Assembly: GCA_029204225.1 (NCBI GenBank)
Contig: CM055100.1
Location: 1,464,587-1,528,586, forward strand
Source of the DNA: Diphasiastrum complanatum
Taxonomy: Eukaryota > Streptophyta > Lycopodiopsida > Lycopodiales > Lycopodiaceae
DNA length: 64,000 bases
Direction: 5' to 3'
In this document: positions 45,441 through 55,865 of the stretch, in pieces
Layout: the number at the start of each line of letters is the position of its first letter
Numbering within the stretch: the stretch's first letter is position 1
Notes under the pieces: generated by a model
What the model was told of the DNA's origin: nothing
Seen by the model: the letters and a program-made list of their open reading frames with translations, nothing else
The model's database searches: none
Made by a program: the position numbers and the translations under genes

Positions 45441-47654
45441 CTAGGACTCTAGATATTTCGTTTGGTCGTCCACGTTGAGCTCCTTGAGCTCTGCATCGGC
45501 ACTTAGATTCATCTTTGACATAGAAACTGCAGGCAATGTTGGCTCCATTTGACCTCGCGTCAACTGGTTTGTCACTGTTGGATGTCTTTCATTAAAAAGA
45601 TGAGTCTTCGCTTGGTCACACAAGGTGAGCTCCTTGAGCTCTGCATCGGCACTTGAATTCACCTTTGATGTAGAGAGTATAGGCAATTTTGGCTCCATTT
45701 GTTCCCGTGCCAGCTGGTCTGTCACTGTTGGTTGTCCTTCGTTAAATAGGTGAATGAGATTGGGAGGAATGGTTGGCTCAGGTTCATTTGTGTCGTTCTT
45801 TTCTAGTTGGTCCCCTGGCACAGCTCTGACGACACAAGGTCTCCTGCCATTATATAATAACACAAGGTTAACCCCTTTTGCCAAGAAGGCCACCACATGT
45901 TCGTTAAACCAACTTAATCCCAAAATAGCGTCGAAGGCATCCATCTTCAAGATTGTGAACGTTAGTCGATTCTTCCAGGCTCCCAGAGAGATTGGTAAGT
46001 TGGTTGCCAATCTACAAGTGGTCATTGTACCTTTCGCGGTCTCCACACAAATAGGAGTCACATTTTCTTCACATTGGATGTCCAATTCTCCTGTCAGTTT
46101 TTCTGACAAGTAGTTATGAGACGCCCCCAGGTCTACCATGAAGTAAATGATCCTGCCTTGAATACAGCCTTTCAGGTACAATAACTTGGATCCTCTCGCA
46201 GGAGTCGCCATAAGATGTTCACGATAAGCCGCAAGTGCCCCTATCTGTTGCAAGGCATTCAGGTCAGACTCCGTCAAATCCGTTTCTGGGTCCTCTTCAT
46301 CATCTTGTTCACCATCTTCTTGATCAAATGCCTCTCTCTCCATCCTATCAAATCCTTCAATGGCAGCCATGATTTGCTTATTCAATGGTTTGGGGCATGA
46401 TCTCCAAGAGTGACCTTGCTGATGACAGTTGAAGCAACGCATGGAACTGCCCACTGTTGGTGAGCTGTTGCTGTGACTAGTCGAAGATCCAACATTGTTT
46501 CTTCTCTGGAACATGTTCCCTCCATTGTTGCCTTGGTTGCCAAACCCTGTTTTTGTTGGGAATTTATTCACGCTACTCGAGGCTTGGTTGCCATTTGGAG
46601 CTGAGTCCCCTCTTGAAAAGAAGCTCGGACTCGGTTTGGATCCACTAAATACTCTTGTTGAGGTTGCGGGAGCAGCTGGTGCCAATGTGCTCTCATAATC
46701 ACAAACCATTTCAGCCGCTCGAATAGTTGAATTGAAATCATGGGGCATGTAGCTGTCTATCGCACGTCGGGTCCAGGATTGCATTCCAGACAATAGGTAA
46801 TGAGTTTTGTCCGCCTCGGACATATCTTCAATAACCCATACACTCTGTCTGAATCTATTGAGGTACTCTCGCAATGACCCTTTCTGTTTGAGCCCCGATA
46901 ATTCTGTCCTCAATCTCATGTGTGAATCCTTCGGTATGAACTCCTCTCGTAACGCGGCTTTGAATGCGTCCCATGTTTGAAAATGCATTCCTGCCATCCG
47001 GTACCAATTTGTAGTGTAGCCCTCAAAATATGCTAATGCCAAGTCAGTTCTTTCTTCCTCAGGAGTGTTCATTAGACGGAAGTAATGGTCCATGTGAAAC
47101 AACCAATCTTCCACAACTCGAATATCACGCTCTCCTTTGAAAGTAGGTGGTGCTTTCACTTTGGCAGTCTTTCTTGGGCCCTCCGTGGTTCGCGCTCGTG
47201 GTTCTCTTGGTATCTGTGGAGGAGGCGCCACTGCATTCTCCCTAGTTGCTTCCAACTCTTCAAACCTGGCTTCGAGCTGTGTTAGCCCGTCTCTCATTTC
47301 TCTAGCAAGGTTAATTTGGGTAAGATTCATGGCTCGCAAGGATGTTTGCCATTCTTTTCTTTCGGTTTCTCTATCCTTCTTCACCTCGCTAAGCATAGCC
47401 GTCATTGCGCTTGATAAGTATTGCCGCATCTTCACTTCAAAGAGGTCCTGTTGTGCCTCTGGCAAGGGTTCATCTCTTGGTGTAGGTTCAGAAGGGCCAC
47501 CCATCTCTTCATGGAGGGGCGCCACTGTGGAGTGCATACGCTCTTTCTTTCTCGACTTGGACCTGGTGCCATCTCGATGCATGCGAGAGCTGTATTCTCG
47601 AGTCAGCTCTTCTCCGTCCGTCAGTGCTCGTAACTCTTCAAGATGGTCCTCCAT
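45441..47654 (-). CDS. gag-protease polyprotein of Ty3/gypsy type, intact
   Basis: 737 codons from an ATG at 47654. The basic N-terminus is followed by a charged coiled coil (about residues 70-140), then a retrotransposon gag/capsid domain (about 165-335: FKGERDIRVVEDWLFHMDHY, LALAYFEGYTTNWYR, WDAFKAALREEFIP, LREYLNRFRQSV). A Ser/Asn-rich linker leads to a CX2CX4HX4C zinc knuckle (C407, C410, H415, C420), then an acidic segment and a retropepsin-like domain: YFMVDLGASHNYLS around D508 and later AILGLSWFNEH. The active-site triad reads D-L-G rather than D-S/T-G, so protease activity is doubtful. The C-terminus has a 50-residue tandem duplication (150 bp period). The frame closes with a stop; no pol follows. 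Confidence 0.93.
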   Translation of the reverse strand: MEDHLEELRALTDGEELTREYSSRMHRDGTRSKSRKKERMHSTVAPLHEEMGGPSEPTPRDEPLPEAQQDLFEVKMRQYLSSAMTAMLSEVKKDRETERKEWQTSLRAMNLTQINLAREMRDGLTQLEARFEELEATRENAVAPPPQIPREPRARTTEGPRKTAKVKAPPTFKGERDIRVVEDWLFHMDHYFRLMNTPEEERTDLALAYFEGYTTNWYRMAGMHFQTWDAFKAALREEFIPKDSHMRLRTELSGLKQKGSLREYLNRFRQSVWVIEDMSEADKTHYLLSGMQSWTRRAIDSYMPHDFNSTIRAAEMVCDYESTLAPAAPATSTRVFSGSKPSPSFFSRGDSAPNGNQASSSVNKFPTKTGFGNQGNNGGNMFQRRNNVGSSTSHSNSSPTVGSSMRCFNCHQQGHSWRSCPKPLNKQIMAAIEGFDRMEREAFDQEDGEQDDEEDPETDLTESDLNALQQIGALAAYREHLMATPARGSKLLYLKGCIQGRIIYFMVDLGASHNYLSEKLTGELDIQCEENVTPICVETAKGTMTTCRLATNLPISLGAWKNRLTFTILKMDAFDAILGLSWFNEHVVAFLAKGVNLVLLYNGRRPCVVRAVPGDQLEKNDTNEPEPTIPPNLIHLFNEGQPTVTDQLAREQMEPKLPILSTSKVNSSADAELKELTLCDQAKTHLFNERHPTVTNQLTRGQMEPTLPAVSMSKMNLSADAELKELNVDDQTKYLES
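45460..45762 (-). repeat. in-frame 150-bp tandem duplication in gag-protease C-terminus
   Basis: GAGCTCCTTGAGCTCTGCAT recurs 150 bp apart (45476 and 45626). The encoded units share HLFNE, PTVT, QMEP, LP, SADAELKEL and DQ.K. The period is a multiple of three, so the frame survives. Confidence 0.9.
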
Positions 47655-48472
47655 TATAGTCAGAGGTGTACTTCCAACAGATTATCGCCTCAATCCTTTT
47701 TAAATTTGAAGCTCTCCCTTCTGTCAGCCGGGCCCCACAGCTCTCTTTTCTTCTTTATTAAATCAGCTTCAATGAAAATATCCCTTCCTCAAACTTAGCA
47801 CGCCCACATCACCTGAGAGCCAAGTAGGAACCAGGTCATTTGTGTCCAAGCAAGCACACGACAAACGGAACATACCAACCAAAGCAAACATAGAGGATCC
47901 CTCTCAAGCCACAAACCCCCCCTGAGACCGGACGTAGGACCTTTGCCTAGCCGCGCCCACACAAATCTATCACAGAATTAGCCCACGGGGAAACATCCAT
48001 CCAACCATCCGTGCTTTCACCATTAAGCAGCACATTGCCTCAGTCACGCCCCACCACTTTTTGGTCGATAGCCCTTATAGCTAAACGATCGGCAGCTATC
48101 CCGCACCGGCAGCTAACCACCCGTGCTTTACACCCGAATTCGAGCAGCATCTCTGTATCAATGGTTAACCCGTACAGTTCGAATATGTCGCCCCGCACCC
48201 CACAAGGTACAGACCGTGCTTTCACCTACCTAGGCAGCACTTTGCCTCATCCGTCCTACGTGCAGACAGCGCCAGGCCCGAACCGCGAGAACTGACCGTG
48301 CTTACACCTCGAGGGCAGCACTTTGACTCATCAAGTCCCCCGTTCTGCCGACCACCCCGACCGTGGACGCACCCGTGCTTACACTGGGGGCAGCACCTTG
48401 CGCAACGGTTGTCCTGACAAATCCCAAAAACGTGGCCATCCCTGTGAGACTTGCGTAGCTGACCGGCTAGTC
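47655..48472 (-). other. leader of the young element with repeated stem-loops
   Basis: About 0.82 kb between primer site and gag ATG. Five units of GTGCT...AGCAC (one with AGCAT) occur at 48011-48033, 48123-48150, 48216-48240, 48298-48321 and 48375-48396, most preceded by CC and most followed by TTGCCTCA-like sequence. Each can form a short five-base stem with a 13-18 base loop. No ORF. Confidence 0.8.
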
Positions 48473-48485
48473 GGCTCTGATACCA
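48473..48485 (-). other. primer binding site, initiator tRNA-Met type
   Basis: Minus strand reads TGGTATCAGAGCC two bases inside the 5' LTR, an exact match to the usual plant initiator-Met site. Confidence 0.95.
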
Positions 48486-48487
48486 CA

Positions 48488-49407
48488 TGTTGCGCCGGCG
48501 CCTCAAAGGGCGCTGGGACTTGAGCTGTTTCCCCAACACGCGCTTAAGTCTAACATTCATCCATCATGCACTTACGTAAAAGCCAACTCAGAATCGTAAC
48601 AAGCTTAACCATTCAGACTTAAGAAAACTGGAATCCCAACCAACCCGAAAGCCAACTCAGAATCCGTCCCCAAAAGGTAACCAAAGGCAAAGACAAGCCA
48701 CACATGAAACCCAAGGCATAGTGGTCGCCAAACTGACCAATTGGCATAGCGGCAAGCCCCATGTCGATGACAGGGACCCTTAGGCGCCAGCGACGCAAAA
48801 AGGTTGTAGTAAGGGTCCTTCCACTTGGACCAGTCCCGGAGGCGAAACCGAAATGGTAATCATCCCCAAGGATCAACTTTATTAGATTTGGAAGAGGTTA
48901 CATTCATACATAGACTGACCGGTCTCGGGGCCACCAACACGTGCTGGGCATTGTGCCTGGCTCGTGCTGGTAGAGGGAGCTGAGACCTGGCGACTGGATT
49001 CCTGGCGCTGGTTGAGCTGCCCAAGTTTCTGTCTGCCGGACTCCCCCTATAGTTCTGCTGTGATTCGGCGCACCCCCTCTGGTTTGAAACATAGTGCTTT
49101 CTGGTAAAGCACGCTTTTTAGGACTTAGTTTTTATTTTGCTGATTAAGCCTGGCAAGCCTGGCAGAATCAGTCTGGCTCCCGGACATGGGTCCCGGGAGC
49201 CGTCCCGGCGGCCGAATTAACCTGCTTTCCTGACTAGGCCATGACTCGAGCTCCAGAGCTAGCTCATGACTTTGTGACTACTTGACTGGCTCACCACAGG
49301 TCGGAGGCTCAGTCCTTGACATTCTAACTTGCTCTGGGACCTTAGGGAGTGTCACCCCTTTGAGTCTTACAGGGCACGCTGGGTGCACCCAAGTCAGCTT
49401 TACAACA
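48488..49407 (-). repeat. 5' LTR of the young element
   Basis: 920 bp, followed in minus orientation by the primer site. On the minus strand an A-rich AAAATAAAAAC near 49126-49136 is a possible TATA region. Confidence 0.93.
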
Positions 49408-49412
49408 GTTTA

Positions 49413-52394
49413 TGTATTGCCTATTACATGGGTTTCACATCTCCTTGTGACTTTTGCTTTCCTTTGGATTAGTAAGACTGCATGTGGCTTGCAACATTTG
49501 TGATGTTATGGTAGTTCAATCCATGTTATCCAACAAGAAGTTATTGCTCAGCCTTAGACCCACTTCTTAGCCTTCACTCTATGAGCTTAAGATTTGCATG
49601 GCAAGGTAAATCTCCATTTAGACGTCACCAGCCTCTCTTTAAAGAAGTATGTCCCCATGTATGTTGGAAAATTTCAACTATCTTCTTATGTTTGTTAGAG
49701 CTTCCATCACTAAAATCTTGTCTTATGCCTCATCCGATCATCTCCTTGATGTTATTACAATTGTTTTTGGTGATTTGGTCCTTTCCATTCGACTTTAGTA
49801 GAATTCTTTGACAAGGTGTTCTCAACAAGACAAGAGGTTGATCATGTTATAAATGAACATTTTCCTTACCTTTCCTTGTGTTCCAATATAACTTTTGCTA
49901 TCTTTCATGAGAATTTGAACACGCTCCAACACTTTTGATGCGCACCAGCGTCCAATAGTGCTCCAATAGTGCAACACTTCGACATGCTCATGAGCATCCA
50001 GTTTTGCTTAGTACACAATTTTACATTTTTCAAATGTGATCAAACCATAATAACATATTTTCAATCTTCAATGTGGGTTGTCTACCATGGACCACAACCT
50101 TTTTTCCAAACACCATGTGGTTCAATGTATTGTACATGTGACATTATCTTTGCTAAGTACTTTCATGATACCCCTTACTTAGCTGAGCATAAATGGCTTA
50201 CTTTCTATTACATCAGTGCATAATGGCCATATGGATTGTAGCATTGATGTTTGACTCCATACTTCTTGAATTCGTCTTCAAATTCATAAGACCCTCACTT
50301 TTCTTCACACTCTACTCACTTGTAGTGTCCTATTTTCTCATGGAGAAATCATATTAATGCTATCGACCACCTTAGAATGGCCACAATTTTGTTATTTACT
50401 TTCTCTTCATGCCACACTTGCCCATCCAAATATATATACCCCTTTGTTCTTCAGCTTAGATCCTTGACTTGAAATTCCTTCCATCATATGCATTACTAAG
50501 GATTTAATAAGTATTTCATTGCCTCTCTATTCTTGATGATGGACAATTATCTATTGTGGTCTTCTGTACCTCTGCTATCCATACCTCTAGTTTTACACAT
50601 ATTCCTCAATTTCCTTTGGTAATTTTAATGATTGCCTATCAACATCCATTTAGTTCCTCCCTCAACAATCATAAATGGAACATATTTGACAGATAAACCA
50701 TGTTCTTTATGAAGTTATTGACAACACATTCACATGCACTTGTCTCATTTTTTGAGACTTGTTTAAATGAGAACTCAAATCCTTGCAACTACATAGATCG
50801 TTGATGCTTTATACCATAAACATCATCAACACGGTTCTCAGTCAATTCTTATCACAAATTCCCTTTGATGCAAGTGATGACTAAAAATCAATACCTCCCA
50901 TCTTCATGTGAATTGCTCTCCATAGATGAGAGTATATTGATGATTAACCTTGTTGAATGATTTACCATCATATACTATCACTATGTCTTTGAGCTTGCTT
51001 TGTAGGATATAGTTACTCTCATATGTCTCGAATACCTTTCCAAATTTGGCAATTGGCCTAAAGTTGGAGTTTGCATATTATTTTACATTTCTCTTGAAAT
51101 CCATCTTTACCTCTTGAAAATAGATCCATTAGGTCTCTATTGGACTAAAAGAGAACCTCTTTTGATGCATGTTTGTTCTTAATGTGACACACTTGGATTA
51201 AGTCACCAATCAATCCTATGTGGTGCTTAACTCATGGTTCCAAAATGGGTTTAGGCCTAGTTAATAGCAAAATTCATAGGATAAAATGAAGGTTGCTCCA
51301 TAGGTTGAAACTAATTGCACTTAATGAACGAAAATTGCAATTATGAAAACAAATATTTCCATTGAATTTCTTTCTCTCCCATGACAATTTTTTTTAAAGT
51401 TCAGAAATAATGATAAAAATAGAAAAACATTCTATTTTCAAAAGAAAAATTTCTCCCAAATTTTATTCTTAAGTGACAACTTTTGAGAGAACATCAATCA
51501 AATCCACCCCCCCCCTGTTTTGGTCTCATTTTGAAATAAAACTTGATGAAAGGAACCAAGTTAAAAACATCTGACACATTAAACCTATTTTGTTTTATTA
51601 TCGAGAGAAGGCTCGTAGGGTGGGGTGCAAGTGAAGCAACTGAGAGGAGGCCAAGACTAGATAGGCCCACTAGTTTTTGCCTATGCAGGCCTCCCTTAGG
51701 GTCATAGAGGAGGATGCATTATGGGCTAGGGTAGGCTTGAGGCACATCTGCCCACTACTAAAAAGGAAGGAAAGGTTTGCACATGCAATCTAGTTGTCTC
51801 ACTATGATGATTCCCGAAGATCAAAGCTTGCATGAACACTCAAATGGGTGGAGCCAAATCACCTGTTAAATAGAATTTAAAGATAAGTATACCGGAAAAT
51901 TCATCACTGAGCCATAGTATGTGAATACCCAAAGAGAGAGGAGACAAGAATTTAAATAGAAAATTTTCAATGGTAGGAGGGCAAGTTTCTACATGCCTAT
52001 GCATCTTGCCATGCAACTCCCACCTTTATGGGTCTCACTCAAATTCAAATTGATAGACTCTCTCCATGCATATCAGCCATCACACACCATGTGCTACTCC
52101 ACATGTCACTGTTAGAGTTAGGTGATCACAAGGATTTTAATTACAAATCTAGCCTTGAAGGGAATTTCAAGGTGTAAGTTATTTATCTTGACAATAGGAG
52201 GGCCAACATACCCATGTGAACAATAATTCCAAATCCTCATGACCTCACATGGACATAACTCCTATAATTGTCTTCCTATTTCTACTTCTCCCTCATTTTT
52301 TTTCTTTTTCTTGAAATTAGAAGAACAACAAGTTTAAGAATCTTCAAAATATAAGAAAAGAAAAACTCAAGCTTAGACTATTTTATTGGGAGGT
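49413..52394. other. non-coding, no recognisable feature
   Basis: AT-rich with only short frames. The part around 52020-52220 resembles 62060-62210 (CTACTCCACATGTC, then ACAATAGGAGGGCC), suggesting a diverged shared LTR-type repeat. Confidence 0.45.
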
Positions 52395-52600
52395 GAGGGA
52401 TAAATTTTTGAAATTCTACATCTGTTTTATCTCCTTTCATGAAGTGGTGAGAGTTTTGTACTCAGCCTCGTATGATGACAAAGATATAGTGTCTTGTTTG
52501 TTTTATAGCCAAAAAACAACTCCATTTCCCAAAAAGAATGCATAATCACTTGGGGATTTTCTATTCTCTTGATCTCCAACGTTCTCCAATTCTAAATTAC
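52395..52600 (-). pseudogene. copia RNase H fragment
   Basis: Minus strand encodes NLELENVGDQENRKSPSDYA, FFLGNGVVFWL, stop, NKQDTISLSSYEAEYKTLTT, the copia RNase H segment normally reading RKSTSGYAFFLG..SKKQ.T.SLSS.EAEY. Too short to be flagged by length. No flanking copia domains survive. Confidence 0.82.
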
Positions 52601-54112
52601 CAATTAAATAAATTTGTGAGCTACATTGTCATTAATAGTCAAGATGAGACATTGGTGGATGTTGCCAATGAAATGTAGTGACTTATGTGAGAGGTAACCT
52701 GAGGCTGAACTTTGCACAAGATTATCTTTCTAAGTTGGCCTCATATATTGGGCTAATTTGGCATTGTACAATACCATGTGCACAAACCTCCATAATGTGA
52801 ATGATACAAAATTGACCTAAGTTAACATTTGGGCCTAAATTGCAATTTTGCATATCTTTAACAATGACACTTTGGGCTAAGTTGGCATTTTCATAATCTT
52901 TAATATGTTGTCTTCGAAAAATTTGATATTTGCATTGTGTTACCAACTTGAAATTTTTAGTGACTAAAACCATATATGTGTTTAAACTTGAGTTGGTACA
53001 ACACTCAGAGTTTAATGCTTGAGGCAATAAAAAAATGTTAACCATCATGCCACAATTCCAAGCCAACCAGGATTTGCATATAACTACCTATCTTGCATCA
53101 CACCTTAAACAATGAGACTTTTTATTCAAGAAATTGGTGGCAATGCCTAATTTCGGTGTACAACAATATTCAATTTTTCTATGAAATTCTTTAATTACAT
53201 TGGAAGATATATATGGACCCAAACTTAGCATGATTTAATAAGTTTTTCTTGTCATCCGATATCATAACAATTGCTTGATAGTTCTCAAAACTTGAGCAGA
53301 TGTGACTTCAGTTAACCATACAATTGTACGACCAAATTATAGATGTAATTTAGACATTAATTTGGGAAGTTTGTGTAATCCATGAGTTACCTATTAGTCC
53401 ATTATGAAAAGACAACCATGATAGCATAGTTTTACTTGTAGCACATGAATTGCTTTTGGAGCTTAAGAAAGAAGAATTTTGTGGGAGACTTGTGTCTAGT
53501 AGAGAAGTGAGTAGTTAAAAGGACATAGTTTTTGGTAATGCCATATTGGATATTAATATTTCCAGCAATTACAATAAGCCATGAATAATTGGTAGTGTGG
53601 TTGGAACTTTATTTGTGATACAATCTCATTTTTCGTTTCTTTTTGTTTAAGTAGTAGTTCATGAATCCTGATGTTTTTTTGGTGCTAGAAGTGAGTAAGA
53701 ATTAAGTTCACTTTTTCTTAAGCTAGACTTAATCAAATACACTTTTTGTTTATTTCATAGCACTATAAACTATTCTAACTAAGATGTTATGGAAGAAGTC
53801 TATCTGAAAAGGTGAGTAGTTTAGACTTTTAGTAGTGCTAATGTGTTTCTTAAAGAGTAACTTTATGAGTCAATACGCATCCATTGAGCTATTTAATGGA
53901 AGATCTGATGAGAAATCTATATGTTGGTTCTGAAAGGTTGATTTAGAGATTTCAATATCTACAATTGATGATTGCTTTTGCAATTATTCAAGTGGTAATT
54001 GAATAGCTTTAAGTAGATGAACTTACAAAACACACAAATGTATCTTGGAATTGTTGAGTGTGATTATGGTTTATTTTTTGCAAATCTATATCAATAAAAT
54101 CTTAATCTTCTC
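52601..54112. other. non-coding, no recognisable feature
   Basis: AT-rich, short frames only. A 114-codon minus-strand frame (52722-53066) has no recognised motif. Confidence 0.4.
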
Positions 54113-54391
54113 GAGCAGCGGGCAGCGCTCACACTGCCCCTGGGCAGCAATTACGCGTGACGGACAGTGTGAGAGCTACCCAAAAACCCCCCCGCTATAG
54201 CTTTCCTGCTGCCCGTCATAGCGCACGGGCAGCTCGCGTTGCTCATCACGCTGACTCCCCTTCCTCCTACTCTGACATTCAAAAATGTTTGCCCGCCGAC
54301 TTGGGCGGGCAAACTTCGGGCAGCCCCTTCCCTCCTCCTCTCTGACGTTCAAAAACGTTTGCTCGCCCACTTGGGCGGGCAAACTTCGCTA
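54113..54391. repeat. cluster of four GC-rich hairpins
   Basis: An isolated GC-rich island in AT-rich DNA. Hairpin 1: GCTCACACTGCC (54127-54138) with GGACAGTGTGAGAGC (54162-54176). Hairpin 2: GCTGCCCGT (54208-54216) with ACGGGCAGC (54225-54233). Hairpin 3: GTTTGCCCGCC (54287-54297) with GGCGGGCAAAC (54304-54314). Hairpin 4: GTTTGCTCGCCC (54357-54368) with GGGCGGGCAAAC (54373-54384), one mismatch. Hairpins 3 and 4 belong to a tandem repeat with 70-bp period, each also preceded by a smaller palindrome (ACATTCAAAAATGT / ACGTTCAAAAACGT). Origin unknown; no coding frame. Confidence 0.85.
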
Positions 54392-55499
54392 GTTTATATA
54401 TCAAAAACATACTTGTGTGGAAATATTACGATTTATTAATCATGATATCTTTTGAAATTAGATATACAACCTAACAAGCTTAAAAATCTCTAAAATTTCA
54501 ACTCTCTCTTAAGTTAGCTTTTAATCTGAATTCATTGAACCTATTTTCTTGCCAAAATTTGATTGCAAACTTATAGCTAGAAGTGATGTGTACAATATAA
54601 TAATCCAACTATGCTTATTTATCATAAACATATTTATGATATATATCGCTCATAATTTATATTTGTTACTTATATAGCAGATTGAAATTTTTGTAAACTC
54701 AACTATCTCTACAATAATACTACTTCTCAACATTCATAAAAGAAAATTATAAAGTTTTCAAATGGAGAAAGGCTATAATGTATGAACTCAACATGTGTAT
54801 TGTGTTTACTATAAGAGGATTGACACCTTTCTTAATACAATGTTGCCTCCAATGGATTGCCTTTTTACAAGAAGAGTGTTATCAATAACAATGATGATAC
54901 AAAAATTATACTCATTACAATTTATGTACCAAATATCATTATGATGTGGAATAACGAAGGATCGTAGGGATTTGCTTGAAAAGAAATTTAAACAAGTCTC
55001 TAGCTAATTCTTAACACGACTTGCAAATTCAAGTGCAATGAAATAGGCCTAGGAGAAAATCTAGTTGTTGTAGTAGTGGTACGTAGAATAGATAATTTGA
55101 AAATATTGCTTGAAGGATTGTTTAAAGGCTAGTACCTTACTAAAGCCTGATGGAATGCATCCGAGTGATTCTACATACCTCATAAATAGGAATAAAGTAA
55201 AGGAAATAAATAGATACATTAAAATATAATTTCGGGTATATTATGACATGCATGCGACCTACCTATCACAGCCACTGCCATAGGGAGATTGAGGTGAGTT
55301 TTTAGTTAGTTATAGGCTAGAACATACAAAAAAGATTTTTGATCTTGTGAAAGAGATCATGGCATGTTGGAATAATGGTGGGGATAATGATTCCATAATT
55401 GTATATGTCGATTCAGATTGGGATGGAGATGTAGATGATCATTGTAACCACCTATAATTATGTTTATCTCAGGGCTAGTGTAGGAAAGGACATCTAGAT
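54392..55499. other. non-coding, no recognisable feature
   Basis: AT-rich. A possible degenerate zinc knuckle (CRKGHLDYA) near 55480 is too short to call. Confidence 0.4.
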
Positions 55500-55865
55500 T
55501 ATGCTACTCCTAAACAAATCGGGGCCATTAAACTGAGGCGAATAAGGAGTGATAAACCACTGTTCAATGCCTTGGCTCTGGCAGTACTCCTTGAATTCGG
55601 TAGAGATGTACTCTCCACCATTATTGGACCTCAGGGCTTTGATTTGTTTACCAGTCTCTTTCTCTGCATGCTCCTTGAAGATTCAGAAGCAATTGAAAGC
55701 TTCTAATTTCTTCTTAATAAAATACACCATAGTTCTTTTGGAAAATTCATCAATAAAAGTTATGAAATACTTTGCATCCTTTAGTGAGAGATTCTGCATT
55801 GGGCCACATATATCTGCTGATTCGAGTTGCATCGTTACTTCTTGGTGGTTTGTTGTGCAATTCAA
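55500..55865 (-). pseudogene. copia integrase core fragment
   Basis: Minus strand encodes ADICGPMQNLSLKDAKYFIT, FIDEFSKRTMVYFIKKK, a stop, IFKEHAEKETGKQIKALRSN, NGGEYISTEFKEYC and WFITPYSPQFNGP. The first catalytic Asp (DICGP) is present. The second, normally in RSDNGGE, is Asn (RSNNGGE). The fragment ends before the catalytic Glu. Neighbouring zinc-finger and RT domains are missing. Confidence 0.9.

Larger units (their letters stand above)
44154..49407 (-). mobile_element. young gag-protease-only LTR retrotransposon
   Basis: A 5254-bp element with 920-bp LTRs (44154-45073, 48488-49407), TGTTGCG...TTACAACA on the plus strand. The flanking 5-mers are GTTCA (44149-44153) and GTTTA (49408-49412), a target duplication with one C/T change. 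On the minus strand the order is 5' LTR (right), tRNA-Met primer site, 0.8 kb leader, intact 737-codon gag-protease ORF, 0.37 kb tail, purine tract, 3' LTR (left). RT, RNase H and integrase are absent. I see only two LTR differences (44192/48526 and 44884/49218), about 0.2%, so insertion is recent and mobility must come from enzymes supplied in trans. Confidence 0.95.

Noticed and set aside
54287-54384. Bacterial-type terminators from the hairpins
   Set aside because: Stems lack a following U-run and the surrounding DNA is plant nuclear repeat sequence.
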